Of a DNA stretch of 64,000 nt, positions 18,415 through 27,761 are shown in pieces. The stretch covers positions 2,356,001 through 2,420,000 of the forward strand of contig NZ_CP176580.1 in assembly GCF_046271865.1 (NCBI RefSeq), read 5' to 3'. The stretch comes from Nitrincola salilacus. Its GTDB lineage: Bacteria; Pseudomonadota; Gammaproteobacteria; Pseudomonadales; Balneatricaceae. The notes beneath the pieces were generated by a model. It had not been told where the DNA came from and did no database searches. It saw nothing but the letters and a program-made list of their open reading frames with translations. Every line of letters starts with the position of its first letter. The stretch's first letter is position 1. A program made the translations under genes and the position numbers.

Positions 18415-20283
18415 ATGAAGGGAGTGCCCGATATTGTTATTGCCCCTTTCTCTTCCACGTCCTACGGACTAACGGGATATATGCAAAAAAAATCAACACG
18501 ACCGCTGACCAATATCCTCCTCACAAAAATTGTCGCCATGGCGATCTTTTTTGCAGTGGCCATGGGAGCTGTCAAATCTTTCCAGACCTACCAGGCTGAG
18601 CTCAGTCGCTTCAATCAGCTCGCGGAAGCATTCAGTATGGCTCACGTGCCCCTGCTGATGACCGAGTTGAGCAATCCGGAAAGTAGTGCCATAGAAAAAA
18701 ATCTCTGGCTGCTGGTCGTCAGGCCTGAGATTGCCGCCGTCGTTGTCGAAACCTCATCCGGACAAGAGTTCAGTGCTGGTTATATCACCGCACTGGATCA
18801 GGTCAACCTGGTGATTGATATTCCCCACCCAACTATTCCTGAACAGCACATAGGAACGCTCGGTGTGACGTATGATACTGAGTATCTGCACAATAGCCTG
18901 ATCGCGAGTATTTCGCTTGAGTTACTGGAGCTGGCACTGTTTACCGCTCTTATATATCTGTTAATTCGGCTTGTAATGGAGCGAAACCTCAACAAACCGC
19001 TGCAGCAGATAGCACAATATGCCGCCACACTGTCACCCAAGCGCCATATGCATCCCCTGGTCATCACCCGCCCCAAGCGCCACTGGCGTGATGAGATCGA
19101 TCTGGTGATTGAGGGTTTCAATACATTGAGAACCAGCCTGGCACGCTATGTAGACGAGAGAGACAGAGCGATGGAGGCACTGGCAAATGAAAAAGAGCAG
19201 CTCGACCATCGTGTTATACAGCGGACTGAAGTGATCGCCCATATCAACGAATATCTTGAGCTGCTGTCACGTATCTCGGTCAAACTGATCGATATGCCTT
19301 TGCTTGAGTTTCCTGCTGGGCTGAGAAAAGCGCTTTATGAGATAGCCCATTATCATGCCGCCAATGCCTGCGCCATTGCCAACTGCAAAAATGGAGAGGC
19401 CTGGACCTGGCGGTTTATCTGGCGGGATGAAAGCGCGATCATTGACTGGGCTGAAGGACATCCTCTACCCTCCCCAGGCAAGACCAGAGGCTGGAGTGTC
19501 AGCTATGACAGGAAATTACCCAACACTCTGGTATGTTGTTTTATCGGGGAGCGTGACAGCTTTTTGCTGGCTCTTCATGGCATGGAGGAAAAGGCCAGAG
19601 ATCCGCAGGAGCGACGGCTTGCCCAGATGACAGCTGAGGCTTTTTTCAAGTTGACGGAGCGTTGGCTCAGCCTTAACGAGCTTGAGAAGAGCAGAAGAGA
19701 ACTGCTGAAATTATCCAATACTGATTCATTGACTGATCTCGCCAACCGTCGTCATTTTGACGAGATCAGACAGCTTGAGAATCGCCGTGCCCAACGCAGC
19801 GGACATCCCCTGTCCTTGCTGATGCTGGATGTTGACTTCTTCAAGCCTTATAACGACCACTATGGTCATGACAAAGGTGACAAGGTGTTGCAAAAGCTCT
19901 CATCGGTGATGCAGGAGCAGTGTCAGCGCGCCGGTGAACTGGTGGCCAGAATCGGTGGTGAGGAGTTTGCGGTTCTTCTCCCGGATCAGAATGAGGATAA
20001 TGCACTGGCCGTTGCCGAACGGATTCGCCAGGCAATTCATGAATTGAACCTCGAACACCGTTTCTCTTTCCACTACCGAGTCACCATCAGCATAGGCGTC
20101 GCCACACTTGCACATATCGACCAGCATACCTCGCAGGAAGAGTTCGACAGCATCTTGCTACGTGCCGACAGAGCCCTCTATGCGGCGAAGAACAGTGGTC
20201 GCAACTGTGTCGTCAGGGAGTCGGACCTGGTTAACTCGGATGCTGAGGCAGATCAAGCGGCAACTTCAACAAAAACGCTTTGA
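18415..20283 (+). CDS. membrane diguanylate cyclase (GGDEF)
   Basis: A 622-residue protein with two hydrophobic helices (about 32-55 and 165-185) enclosing a periplasmic domain, a HAMP-like region, a coiled coil and a C-terminal GGDEF domain. The active site reads RIGGEEFAVLLPD near residues 512-524, an accepted active variant, preceded by LTDLANRRHFDE and LDVDFFKPYND. It should make c-di-GMP at the inner membrane. The ATG at 18415 is chosen because GAGGA lies 8 bases upstream; an internal ATG at 18481 is an alternative. Confidence 0.92.
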   Translation: MKGVPDIVIAPFSSTSYGLTGYMQKKSTRPLTNILLTKIVAMAIFFAVAMGAVKSFQTYQAELSRFNQLAEAFSMAHVPLLMTELSNPESSAIEKNLWLLVVRPEIAAVVVETSSGQEFSAGYITALDQVNLVIDIPHPTIPEQHIGTLGVTYDTEYLHNSLIASISLELLELALFTALIYLLIRLVMERNLNKPLQQIAQYAATLSPKRHMHPLVITRPKRHWRDEIDLVIEGFNTLRTSLARYVDERDRAMEALANEKEQLDHRVIQRTEVIAHINEYLELLSRISVKLIDMPLLEFPAGLRKALYEIAHYHAANACAIANCKNGEAWTWRFIWRDESAIIDWAEGHPLPSPGKTRGWSVSYDRKLPNTLVCCFIGERDSFLLALHGMEEKARDPQERRLAQMTAEAFFKLTERWLSLNELEKSRRELLKLSNTDSLTDLANRRHFDEIRQLENRRAQRSGHPLSLLMLDVDFFKPYNDHYGHDKGDKVLQKLSSVMQEQCQRAGELVARIGGEEFAVLLPDQNEDNALAVAERIRQAIHELNLEHRFSFHYRVTISIGVATLAHIDQHTSQEEFDSILLRADRALYAAKNSGRNCVVRESDLVNSDAEADQAATSTKTL

Positions 20284-20318
20284 AGGTGGATTCAGTAACA
20301 TTGAGTCTGCTGCTGAGA

Positions 20319-21059
20319 TTAGCGATCCCTGAGTGGCTCCAGCCACTGAGCACCGCCGAGCCTGCGCTGTTGCTCCAGATTCCAGTTGGCGCGATTGAGA
20401 AGATGATCAGCAGGCTTTGCCGGATCATATCGCAGCGGACTGGGTAGTGTTGAGGCCAGAAGAGCGGCCTGCATCGGGGTTAACTGAGCTGCCGGTCTGC
20501 CGAAATGGTGCAGGCTGGCCTCCTCTATCCCAAACACACCCTCCCCCCATTCGGCAATATTGAGATACACCTCAAGAATGCGTTGCTTGCTCCAGGTCAA
20601 CTCTATCAGCAGCGTAAACCAGGCTTCGACTCCCTTCCTGATCCAACTGCGGCTGGTCCAGAGATAGAGATTACGTGCCACCTGCTGACTGATCGTACTG
20701 GCACCACGCAACTGCCCACGGCGCTCACGTTCACTCAGCGCTTGCTGTATCGCTGTTATGTCAAAGCCATGATGGAGCGGAAACCTCTGATCTTCCGAGG
20801 CGACTACGGCCAATGCTGCATGAGTCGGGATCTCATCCCAACTGAGCCAGGTCTGGCGTAATGTGAAGTCATCGCTGCTGTTGTTGAACCAGCGATCCGC
20901 CATGACCATCGTGATCGGGGGGTTAATCCACTTAAGCGGTACTATGAGCAACAGGCTGAATCCAACCCAGATGAGCAGAGCCAGAAAAAGATAACGGAAT
21001 GACAGGCGAAGCAATCGACGCACGTGCAAATCTCGGGATAACCATGGGAGGCACAACAA
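20319..21059 (-). CDS. mtgA: monofunctional biosynthetic peptidoglycan transglycosylase
   Basis: A 246-residue GT51 enzyme that polymerises lipid II into glycan strands at the inner membrane. One N-terminal membrane helix (YLFLALLIWVGFSLLLIV) is followed by the GT51 motifs: SEDQRFPLHHGFD with the catalytic glutamate, RGASTISQQVARNL, KQRILEVYLNIAEWG and ASTLPSPLRYDP. No transpeptidase domain is present, as expected for MtgA. It is convergent with the GGDEF gene, 35 bases away. Confidence 0.95.
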   Translation of the reverse strand: MLCLPWLSRDLHVRRLLRLSFRYLFLALLIWVGFSLLLIVPLKWINPPITMVMADRWFNNSSDDFTLRQTWLSWDEIPTHAALAVVASEDQRFPLHHGFDITAIQQALSERERRGQLRGASTISQQVARNLYLWTSRSWIRKGVEAWFTLLIELTWSKQRILEVYLNIAEWGEGVFGIEEASLHHFGRPAAQLTPMQAALLASTLPSPLRYDPAKPADHLLNRANWNLEQQRRLGGAQWLEPLRDR

Positions 21060-21202
21060 CGCTTAGAAACAGTTGTGGGCACCGCCACATAATGGTTTGT
21101 TTGAGGTTTGCTTGCAACCGCAAAGATTGTCCCTCCGTTTTTTGTAGTACATCTGCAATAAATCATTGAAAAATCAGCGCCTGCCGCATTTCCAAAATTC
21201 GC

Positions 21203-21223
21203 TGTCGCGTTTTTGAAACGTAT
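21203..21223 (+). promoter_or_regulatory. candidate ArgR binding site upstream of astC
   Basis: TGTCGC followed by eight bases, then AA and five bases, matches the ArgR half-site described for pseudomonad arginine catabolism (TGTCGC-N8-AA-N5). It lies about 50 bases before the astC start. Role inferred from position and pattern. Confidence 0.4.
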
Positions 21224-21274
21224 TCTGAACCTTAAAGGGATACACTTTGGTCAACAAAAACAAGGCTGGAAATT

Positions 21275-22489
21275 ATGAATACTACACATCCCGATCGTTC
21301 TGTCTTCGACCAGGTTATGGTTCCCAATTACGCTCCGGTCCAGGTTATCCCTGTCAAAGGCCGTGGTTCACGCGTCTGGGATCAGCAGGATAAAGAATAT
21401 GTCGACCTTGCCGGTGGTATCGCCGTCAATGCGCTGGGGCATTGTCACCCAGAACTCGTTGCCGCTCTCAAGGAACAAGCCGACCAGCTCTGGCACCTGT
21501 CCAATGTGTACACTAATGAACCCGCGCTGCGGCTTGCACAACAGATCTGTGATCTGACCTTTGCCGAGCGCGTGTTTTTTGCCAACTCCGGTGGTGAAGC
21601 CAACGAAGCTGCACTGAAACTGGCTCGCCGCCATGCCTGGAACAAGGCCGGTGAAGCCAAGCACGAGATACTATCGACCTATGGCTCTTTCCATGGCCGT
21701 ACACTGTTTACCGTAACAGCCGGTGGTCAGGAGAAGTACACCGAAGGTTTCCGCCCAGCACCCGGTGGTATCAGCCATGTGCCCTATAACGATATTGCGG
21801 CACTGGAAGCAGCGTTCAGCGATAAGGTGTGCGGGTTTATTGTTGAGCCTGTACAGGGTGAAGGTGGCGTACGCCCCGCCGATAAGGAATACCTTGAGGC
21901 AGCACGGCGTCTGTGCGACAAACATGATGCCCTGCTGATTTTTGATGAAGTGCAAACAGGCGTCGGTCGCTCCGGGATGCTCTACTCCTATATGACCTAT
22001 GGTGTGGTGCCGGATGTACTGACCACTGCCAAGTCTCTCGGTGGCGGCTTCCCAGTGGCAGCGATGCTGACGACTGCCAAAATCGCGGAAAGCCTGGCAT
22101 TTGGTACTCATGGTTCTACTTATGGCGGCAACCCACTGGCCTGCGCAGTAGCCAGCAAGGTACTGGAGATTATCAGCCAGCCAGCGGTGCTGGAAGGTGT
22201 GAACTCTCGCCATGAACAGATCCGTCAGGGACTCGATGACATCAATGCGCGTCATAATATCTTCACAGAGATTCGTGGCCAGGGGCTGCTGATCGGTGCA
22301 GAACTGACTGAGGCTTGGCATGGCAAGGCCAAAGACTTCATGGCTGCCGCGATGGAAGAAGGTGTGATGATTCTGGTGGCAGGCCCTAACGTATTGCGTC
22401 TGGCACCTTCACTGATCATCCCGGATGCTGATATTGCCGAAGCGATGCTCAGGCTCGAGCGTGCTGTCGCTAAAGTCGTTGCAGCCTGA
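21275..22489 (+). CDS. astC: succinylornithine/acetylornithine aminotransferase
   Basis: A 404-residue class III PLP aminotransferase. The PLP lysine is K253 in TTAKSLGGGFPVAAM; NSGGEANEAALKLAR, FDEVQTGVGR and YGGNPLACAVA are family signatures. First gene of an arginine succinyltransferase operon (next: aruF, aruG, astD), so its role is transamination of succinylornithine to succinylglutamate semialdehyde; ArgD-like biosynthetic use is also possible. It ends 10 bases before aruF. A candidate ArgR box lies upstream. Confidence 0.94.
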   Translation: MNTTHPDRSVFDQVMVPNYAPVQVIPVKGRGSRVWDQQDKEYVDLAGGIAVNALGHCHPELVAALKEQADQLWHLSNVYTNEPALRLAQQICDLTFAERVFFANSGGEANEAALKLARRHAWNKAGEAKHEILSTYGSFHGRTLFTVTAGGQEKYTEGFRPAPGGISHVPYNDIAALEAAFSDKVCGFIVEPVQGEGGVRPADKEYLEAARRLCDKHDALLIFDEVQTGVGRSGMLYSYMTYGVVPDVLTTAKSLGGGFPVAAMLTTAKIAESLAFGTHGSTYGGNPLACAVASKVLEIISQPAVLEGVNSRHEQIRQGLDDINARHNIFTEIRGQGLLIGAELTEAWHGKAKDFMAAAMEEGVMILVAGPNVLRLAPSLIIPDADIAEAMLRLERAVAKVVAA

Positions 22490-22499
22490 GGTGCCGGAT

Positions 22500-23510
22500 A
22501 TGTGGCAAGTAAAACCAGTGACCGCGCAGGACCTTCCTGCGCTTGAATCACTGATGAACTTGAACCCTCTGCGCCTGAGCACACTGCCGACTGAGCGTGA
22601 TCAGTTGGCAGAGCGTATTGCGGTTGCCGAGTCCGGTTTTGCCGGGCTCGACGACAAGGCAACGCTGCTGTTCGGGCTGCACGAAGATAACGGCAACATG
22701 GTTGGTGTCTGTGGCATACAACCCTATGCCGGTGCGGATGAACCCTTCTACAGCTATCGCATCGATGAGCTGGTGCATGCCTCCAGACATCTGAAGATAC
22801 ATCAGCGTCAGCCAGTGCTGTATCTGTCGCACGAACTCACAGGACTGACCAGCCTCTGCTCCTTCACGATGCTTGAAAAGCTGCGCTCAACCGCGGCGTT
22901 CGATCTGCTGACACGCTCACGCCTGATGTATATCGCCGCACATCGTGAGCACTTTGCCGATGAGTTGATCTGCGAAATTCAGGGGATCTGGGACGACGAG
23001 GGGCAGAGTATTTTCTGGAAAAGTGTCGGCGAGCTGTTCTTCGGTCTGGATTTCATCACTGCAGACAACCAGTGTGCACTGCATGGTAAAACCATCATCG
23101 CCGAGCTGCTGCCACCCTACCCCATCTACACCACACTGCTGCCCGAAGCTGTCCGCAAAGCGCTGGCCGAACCTCATCCACGTACGGAGCGCACAGTTAA
23201 ATGGCTGCAGCAGGAAGGCCTGGCAAAATCACGCTATATCGATCCTTTTGATGGCGGCCCCACCTATCGCGGCGAAATCTGCAAGATGAACTCAATCCGA
23301 GCGATACGAAACGTCAGTGGTGTACACCAGCAAGATGGGCTCGATTCGCAGCAGTGGCTCGTCAGCCAGGGGCAGGGTACCGACTTCATCTGCATGCTGG
23401 TTGAGGGCACTCTGATAGATGATATGTTGCTGAGCAGTACTCAGACGATCCTGTCCGATAATACACCGACTCTGGTGATGCCTCTGGAGCTTCAGCATGA
23501 CATTGATTAG
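22500..23510 (+). CDS. aruF: arginine N-succinyltransferase, alpha subunit
   Basis: A 336-residue subunit of the enzyme that transfers succinyl from succinyl-CoA to arginine or ornithine, the first step of the AST pathway. The ATG at 22500 gives MWQVKPVTAQDLPALESLMN, which fits the family; the frame is open further upstream but inside astC. Segments YSYRIDELVHASR, LSHELTG, AELLPPYPIY and DPFDGGPTYRGE are typical. The two-subunit form, rather than a single AstA, is known from pseudomonads and relatives. Its 3' end overlaps aruG by 14 bases. Confidence 0.9.
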   Translation: MWQVKPVTAQDLPALESLMNLNPLRLSTLPTERDQLAERIAVAESGFAGLDDKATLLFGLHEDNGNMVGVCGIQPYAGADEPFYSYRIDELVHASRHLKIHQRQPVLYLSHELTGLTSLCSFTMLEKLRSTAAFDLLTRSRLMYIAAHREHFADELICEIQGIWDDEGQSIFWKSVGELFFGLDFITADNQCALHGKTIIAELLPPYPIYTTLLPEAVRKALAEPHPRTERTVKWLQQEGLAKSRYIDPFDGGPTYRGEICKMNSIRAIRNVSGVHQQDGLDSQQWLVSQGQGTDFICMLVEGTLIDDMLLSSTQTILSDNTPTLVMPLELQHDID

Positions 23511-24546
23511 ACCGATTGCAGAATCTGATCTCGATGCGCTGATCACCATGGCTCGCGAGTCTGGTGTCGGCGTGACCAGCCTGCCAGATAACCCTGAACT
23601 GATGGCACGCAAACTCAAACGTGCCGTGGCCTCTTTTCAGCAAAAGCTGCCACCGGAAGAGGCGCACTACATTTTCGTGATGCAGGAAACACCCGACGGC
23701 CCGCCTGTTGGCCTGTGCGGTATAGAGGCCCGTATCGGCCGCGACGAGGTCTGGTACAACTATCGCCTCGGCGAAGTGATACAGGCGTCGGAAACGCTGG
23801 GTGTTTATCGCCGCACCCCGACCCTTTTCCTCAGCAACGATATGACCGGTGCCACCGAACTGGGGTCACTCTATCTGCGTGAACTCAGCCGTCGTAACCG
23901 TAATGGTTCTGTGCTCTCGAAGTCGCGCTATATGTTTCTTGCGTCCTTCCCGAAGCTGTTCAGTGAACGCGTGATTGCAGAGATGCGTGGCTATTCTGAT
24001 GCCAATGGCATTTCGCCCTTCTGGGAGGGGCTGGGCAAGAACTTCTTCAATATGAAGTTCAGTGATGCTGACTTCCTGACAGGCTCCGGCAACAAGGTGT
24101 TTATTGCCGAGTTGATGCCGAAGTTCCCGATCTATGTGCCAATGCTGAACAAAGCGGCACAGGACGTGATCGGTGCGGTTCACCCACTGACACAACCTGC
24201 ACTGGCGATGCTCGAGAGCGAAGGCTTCCGTAAGAACGGCTTTGTCGACATCTTTGATGCCGGCCCCTCTGTCGAATGCGAACTGAGCCGCATCGATGGT
24301 GTTCGGCGCAGTGAACGACTGAACACACGCATCGTTGAGCGCACCGAAACCGACAGCAGCGTCCGCCCACAATGGCTGGTCTGTAACGAACGTTTTTCTG
24401 AATTCAGACTGATCAGTCTGCCCCATATTTATCGCGACGGCCCCGTGCTTGAGCTGACACAGGAACAGGCAGAAATGCTGCGTGTCAGCGCCGGTGACCC
24501 CGTTCGAATCATGAGCCTGAAACCCGAGGAGCCCCAGGATGGCTGA
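23497..24546 (+). CDS. aruG: arginine N-succinyltransferase, beta subunit
   Basis: A 349-residue paralogue of the preceding subunit, starting MTLIRPIAESDLDALITMAR. It keeps VTSLPDNPELMARKL, WYNYRLGEVIQASETLGVY, FLSNDMTGATELGSLYL and AELMPKFPIYVPML. It forms the heteromeric succinyltransferase with AruF. It overlaps aruF by 14 bases and astD by 8 bases, so the operon is tightly coupled in translation. Confidence 0.92.
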   Translation: MTLIRPIAESDLDALITMARESGVGVTSLPDNPELMARKLKRAVASFQQKLPPEEAHYIFVMQETPDGPPVGLCGIEARIGRDEVWYNYRLGEVIQASETLGVYRRTPTLFLSNDMTGATELGSLYLRELSRRNRNGSVLSKSRYMFLASFPKLFSERVIAEMRGYSDANGISPFWEGLGKNFFNMKFSDADFLTGSGNKVFIAELMPKFPIYVPMLNKAAQDVIGAVHPLTQPALAMLESEGFRKNGFVDIFDAGPSVECELSRIDGVRRSERLNTRIVERTETDSSVRPQWLVCNERFSEFRLISLPHIYRDGPVLELTQEQAEMLRVSAGDPVRIMSLKPEEPQDG

Positions 24547-26002
24547 AACACATCTGATTAATGGACAGTGGCAATCCAGCACTGGCACCCCGTTCGAATC
24601 GCGCAACCCTGTTACTCAGGAACTGCTCTGGAGTGGTCATGAGGCCGATCCCGACACGGTTGAACAGGCAATACTGGCTGCCGGCGCCGCATTCAGCCAA
24701 TGGAAACGCACCCCATTGGATGAGCGCATTGCACTGGCGCAGCGTTTCAAGGGCGAGCTGGAAGCCAATCAAGAGATGCTGGCTGATGTGATCGGCAGTG
24801 AAACCGGCAAACCACTGTGGGAATCACGCACCGAGATTGCCGCAATGATCGGCAAGATTGACCTGTCGATCAAAGCCTATCATGAGCGCACCGGTGAGCA
24901 TGCCTTCGAGATGCCGGGTGGGCAGCGTGTATTGCGCCACCGTCCGCATGGTGTCATGGCAGTATTCGGGCCATATAACTTCCCTGGCCACCTGCCTAAC
25001 GGACACATAGTTCCGGCACTGATTGCCGGTAATACCATCGTGTTCAAGCCGTCTGAACAGACGCCTAAAACGGCTGAACTGACGCTGAAGCTCTGGCTGA
25101 AAGCTGGGCTGCCCGCAGGTGTTATCAACCTGATTCAGGGCGCACGCGTCACCGGTCAGGCACTGGCGCAGCACCCCAAGGTAAACGGTATTCTGTTTAC
25201 CGGATCGGCGCTCACCGGGATGGCGATTCAGTCTGCCATCAGTGCTCAGCCGCATAAGATTCTGGCGCTGGAGATGGGCGGCAACAACCCACTGATCATA
25301 GGCAGCGATATTGATGCCAAAGCAGCCCATTGGGCAGCACTGCAGTCAGCTTTCATCAGTGCCGGCCAGCGCTGCACCTGTGCGCGTCGCATGCTGGTCC
25401 CTGCTGGTCAGGCGGGCGATGAGTGGCTGGCAGGTTTTGTTGAGGCCACAGCGGCACTCACCATCGGTCGTTATGATCAGGAGCCCTCTCCTTTCATGGG
25501 TTCGGTGATCAACCCTGAAACCGGACGCAAACTGCAGGCGGCCTATGCCAACTGGATAAAGGCCGGTGGCAAATCGCTGCTGGAGATGAGAGCGCTGGAG
25601 GGCAACGATGCGCTGTTGTCACCCGGCATCATCGATCTGACTGGCGTGAGTGTTGAAGATGAAGAGTTCTTCGGCCCCCTGCTGACGGTGCGTCGCTATC
25701 AGAGTTTCGATGAAGCACTGAGACTTGCCAACGATACCCGCTACGGTCTTTCAGCAGGTCTGCTCAGCCATAACGAGGCTGAATACAAGCAGTTCCTGGA
25801 AGAGATCAGAGCCGGTATCGTCAACTGGAACCAGCCTATCACGGGCGCCAGTTCAGCGATGCCTTTCGGCGGCACAGGCCTGAGCGGTAACTATCGCCCC
25901 AGCGCTTACTATGCAGCCGACTACTGCGCTTACCCGGTAGCATCACTGGAGCAGAAGGCGCTCAGCATGCCTGCGTCGCTGCCACCTGGGATGACACTCT
26001 GA
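24539..26002 (+). CDS. astD: succinylglutamate-semialdehyde dehydrogenase
   Basis: A 487-residue NAD-dependent aldehyde dehydrogenase that oxidises N-succinylglutamate semialdehyde, the fourth AST step. The catalytic cysteine is C279 in SAGQRCTCARR; the general base glutamate is in LEMGGNNPLI, and FTGSALTG is the cofactor loop. Opening residues AETHLINGQWQSSTG and MPFGGTGLSGNYRPSAYYAADYCAYPV near the end are AstD-like. Last gene of the operon; astB and astE are not in the window. A hairpin follows 73 bases later. Confidence 0.95.
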   Translation: MAETHLINGQWQSSTGTPFESRNPVTQELLWSGHEADPDTVEQAILAAGAAFSQWKRTPLDERIALAQRFKGELEANQEMLADVIGSETGKPLWESRTEIAAMIGKIDLSIKAYHERTGEHAFEMPGGQRVLRHRPHGVMAVFGPYNFPGHLPNGHIVPALIAGNTIVFKPSEQTPKTAELTLKLWLKAGLPAGVINLIQGARVTGQALAQHPKVNGILFTGSALTGMAIQSAISAQPHKILALEMGGNNPLIIGSDIDAKAAHWAALQSAFISAGQRCTCARRMLVPAGQAGDEWLAGFVEATAALTIGRYDQEPSPFMGSVINPETGRKLQAAYANWIKAGGKSLLEMRALEGNDALLSPGIIDLTGVSVEDEEFFGPLLTVRRYQSFDEALRLANDTRYGLSAGLLSHNEAEYKQFLEEIRAGIVNWNQPITGASSAMPFGGTGLSGNYRPSAYYAADYCAYPVASLEQKALSMPASLPPGMTL

Positions 26003-26074
26003 TTTTTGAGCACTCCTGTTACACCACCTGGCAATACTCCTGCAGCCTTCTCACTGCTGCGGGAGTGCCTGCAC

Positions 26075-26100
26075 GGCAAACACGCACTCCCGTGTTTGCC
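26075..26100 (+). terminator. hairpin terminator after astD
   Basis: A perfect 10-base stem GGCAAACACG / CGTGTTTGCC with a 6-base loop lies downstream of astD. No long T-run follows, so strength is uncertain. Confidence 0.6.
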
Positions 26101-26180
26101 AAATCCCACACAGAGAATAGATTAGCCCACTGATTGCGAGTAGAATCAGTCCTTTTCCGACAACTGACAGGACTCCGGAT

Positions 26181-26897
26181 ATGGGTCGCGCTTACCAGAA
26201 CCGCAAAGAATCGATGGCCAAAACGGCCGACGCCAAAACCAAGATCTACAGCAAATATGCCCGTGAAATCTACGTCTGTGCCAAATCAGGCGGGGTGGAT
26301 CCATCCGGCAACCTGAGCCTGCGTGGCCTGATGGACCGCGCCAAAAAAGATCAGGTGCCTGCGCATGTAATTGATAAGGCACTGGATAAAGCCAAAGGCG
26401 GTGGTGGTGAAGACTTCTCGGTAGCCCGCTACGAAGGTTTTGGCCCAGGCAACTGCATGGTGATCGTCGAGTGTCTGACCGACAACCCTAACCGCACCTT
26501 CGGTGACGTACGCCAGTGCTTCACCAAAACCAAGACCAAGATCGGCACATCTGGCAGCGTCAGCCATATGTTTGATCACTGCGTTATTCTTGCCTTCAAA
26601 GGGCATGATGAAGAGTCTGTGCTAGAAGCTCTGATGATGGCCGATGTCGATGTTACCGATATTGAAGATGAAGATGGCATGATCACCGTATTCGCGCCGC
26701 ATACCGAATCCTTCAAAGCCAAACAGGCGCTGATTGAGGCCTTCGGCGAGATAGATTTCGAAGTCGATGCAATTCAGTTCCTGCCACAGACCACCACCGA
26801 GATCAGCGGCGACGACCTGCCCCTGTTCGAGCGTTTCCTCGATATGCTGAACGATCTGGACGATGTTCAGAACGTCTATCACAGCGCAGAGTATTGA
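26181..26897 (+). CDS. YebC/PmpR family protein (YeeN-like)
   Basis: A 238-residue member of the YebC/PmpR/TACO1 family, starting MGRAYQNRKESMAKT. KIYSKYAREIYVCAKSGG, VPAHVIDKALDKAKGGGGEDF, RYEGFGPGNCMVIVECLTDNPNR and GSVSHMFD are diagnostic. Members act as DNA-binding regulators or, as now recognised for YebC, in translation through difficult motifs. The shorter loop after MGRAYQ places it with the YeeN subgroup rather than with the ruvC-linked YebC. It is flanked by hairpins on both sides, so it is probably a single transcription unit. Confidence 0.9.
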   Translation: MGRAYQNRKESMAKTADAKTKIYSKYAREIYVCAKSGGVDPSGNLSLRGLMDRAKKDQVPAHVIDKALDKAKGGGGEDFSVARYEGFGPGNCMVIVECLTDNPNRTFGDVRQCFTKTKTKIGTSGSVSHMFDHCVILAFKGHDEESVLEALMMADVDVTDIEDEDGMITVFAPHTESFKAKQALIEAFGEIDFEVDAIQFLPQTTTEISGDDLPLFERFLDMLNDLDDVQNVYHSAEY

Positions 26898-26944
26898 TCC
26901 TGATTCAGTCAGCTCTGAGTTACTCTGGTAGATAAAGATAGAAC

Positions 26945-26969
26945 ACAGGCAGGTGACTCACCTGCCTGT
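26945..26969 (+). terminator. hairpin terminator after the YebC-like gene
   Basis: A perfect 12-base inverted repeat ACAGGCAGGTGA / TCACCTGCCTGT with a single-base centre, 47 bases after the stop. It can serve both the plus-strand gene and the convergent DUF2726 gene. Confidence 0.65.
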
Positions 26970-27000
26970 CGCCTCATCTAAAAGCCCATAAGTATCTGAG

Positions 27001-27363
27001 TTACTGGCTTTCATCCCGACGCCTTGAATCACCCTCGGACTGAGTGTTCCCAGTCACTGTAACCAAAAAGTTTTCGATTTTTTCTTCAATATGGCTTTCG
27101 ACTGTTTTCAGTCGAAGCAAAGGTAAGCCCCCTTTTTGGAGAATGCTATTCTTCAGGGCATCCCATTTCTTCTGTTGCGGTTTATCGTGCTCTCCCCCAT
27201 CTACCTCAATGACCGCCAGCGGTTTCTTACCCACCTTGAAGTAGAGCACAAAATCACAGCAGCTCCGGCCTTTCATAAACCCGCGCTCTTCTATGGTCAT
27301 ACTCGGCGTACAACAAATCGAAAGCCGACACAACTGGCGAACGGTGGATATGTACCGTTTCAT
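27001..27363 (-). CDS. DUF2726 domain protein (PD-(D/E)XK-like), probably truncated
   Basis: A 120-residue protein whose core CDFVLYFKVGKKPLAVIEVDGGEH matches the DUF2726 domain, a restriction-endonuclease-like fold; D, E-V-D and the following H fall where catalytic residues sit. LKNSILQKGGLPLLRLKT continues the domain. The first 30 residues are unlike the family, and homologues are usually longer, so this is probably a 5'-truncated gene. Its target and function are unknown. Confidence 0.55.
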   Translation of the reverse strand: MKRYISTVRQLCRLSICCTPSMTIEERGFMKGRSCCDFVLYFKVGKKPLAVIEVDGGEHDKPQQKKWDALKNSILQKGGLPLLRLKTVESHIEEKIENFLVTVTGNTQSEGDSRRRDESQ

Positions 27364-27428
27364 TCGCGTAAGACACTTTCACCCTGATCGCACGCCGACG
27401 ATCTCCATTTTCGTGCCTGCAAGTGCAC

Positions 27429-27761
27429 CTATGAGATCAACAATTTAGCGCTTAATTCGGCCTGCGCAAGCGTGCCACTACTGTTCTTGATTAGTTTGGC
27501 AATATCACTAGCATTAGCAAGAACCTGAAAACCACCAGGCTTCTCTCGGTAAACGATGGACAGCGGAAATCTATGAAGGGGTACTCTACGAATATCCGGC
27601 GGCAACTCAACTTGCCAGGCTCTTGGAGATTCGCCTACTAAGTTGGCCAGAGCCTCAAAGTCCTCTATGAACGCACTTCCCAATCCCGGAACTGATGATT
27701 CGTAATAACCAACTAACTCCAGGAATTCGGCTTCCGCTGCCGGATGAAAAGAATAGTTCAT
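27429..27761 (-). CDS. RelE/ParE-superfamily toxin
   Basis: A 110-residue protein starting MNYSFHPAAEAEFLELVGYY, a typical RelE/ParE beginning, with the DIRRVPLHRFPLSIVYRE core. It starts within the stop of the upstream antitoxin gene (4-base overlap), the usual toxin-antitoxin layout. The C-terminus (ANASDIAKLIKNSSGTLAQ) does not show the usual VLAVAHxxRxPGYW ending, so the toxin may be altered or inactive. Whether it is a ribosome-dependent RNase or a gyrase poison cannot be told. Confidence 0.75.
   Translation of the reverse strand: MNYSFHPAAEAEFLELVGYYESSVPGLGSAFIEDFEALANLVGESPRAWQVELPPDIRRVPLHRFPLSIVYREKPGGFQVLANASDIAKLIKNSSGTLAQAELSAKLLIS

Noticed and set aside
21671..22321. A 216-codon minus-strand frame inside astC
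   Set aside because: Antisense shadow of a well-conserved PLP aminotransferase gene; low-complexity shadow composition and no ribosome binding site.
24490..24602. Repeated ACCCCGTTCGAATC near the aruG-astD junction, resembling a tRNA T-loop
   Set aside because: Both copies lie inside coding sequence and no cloverleaf can be built; chance similarity.
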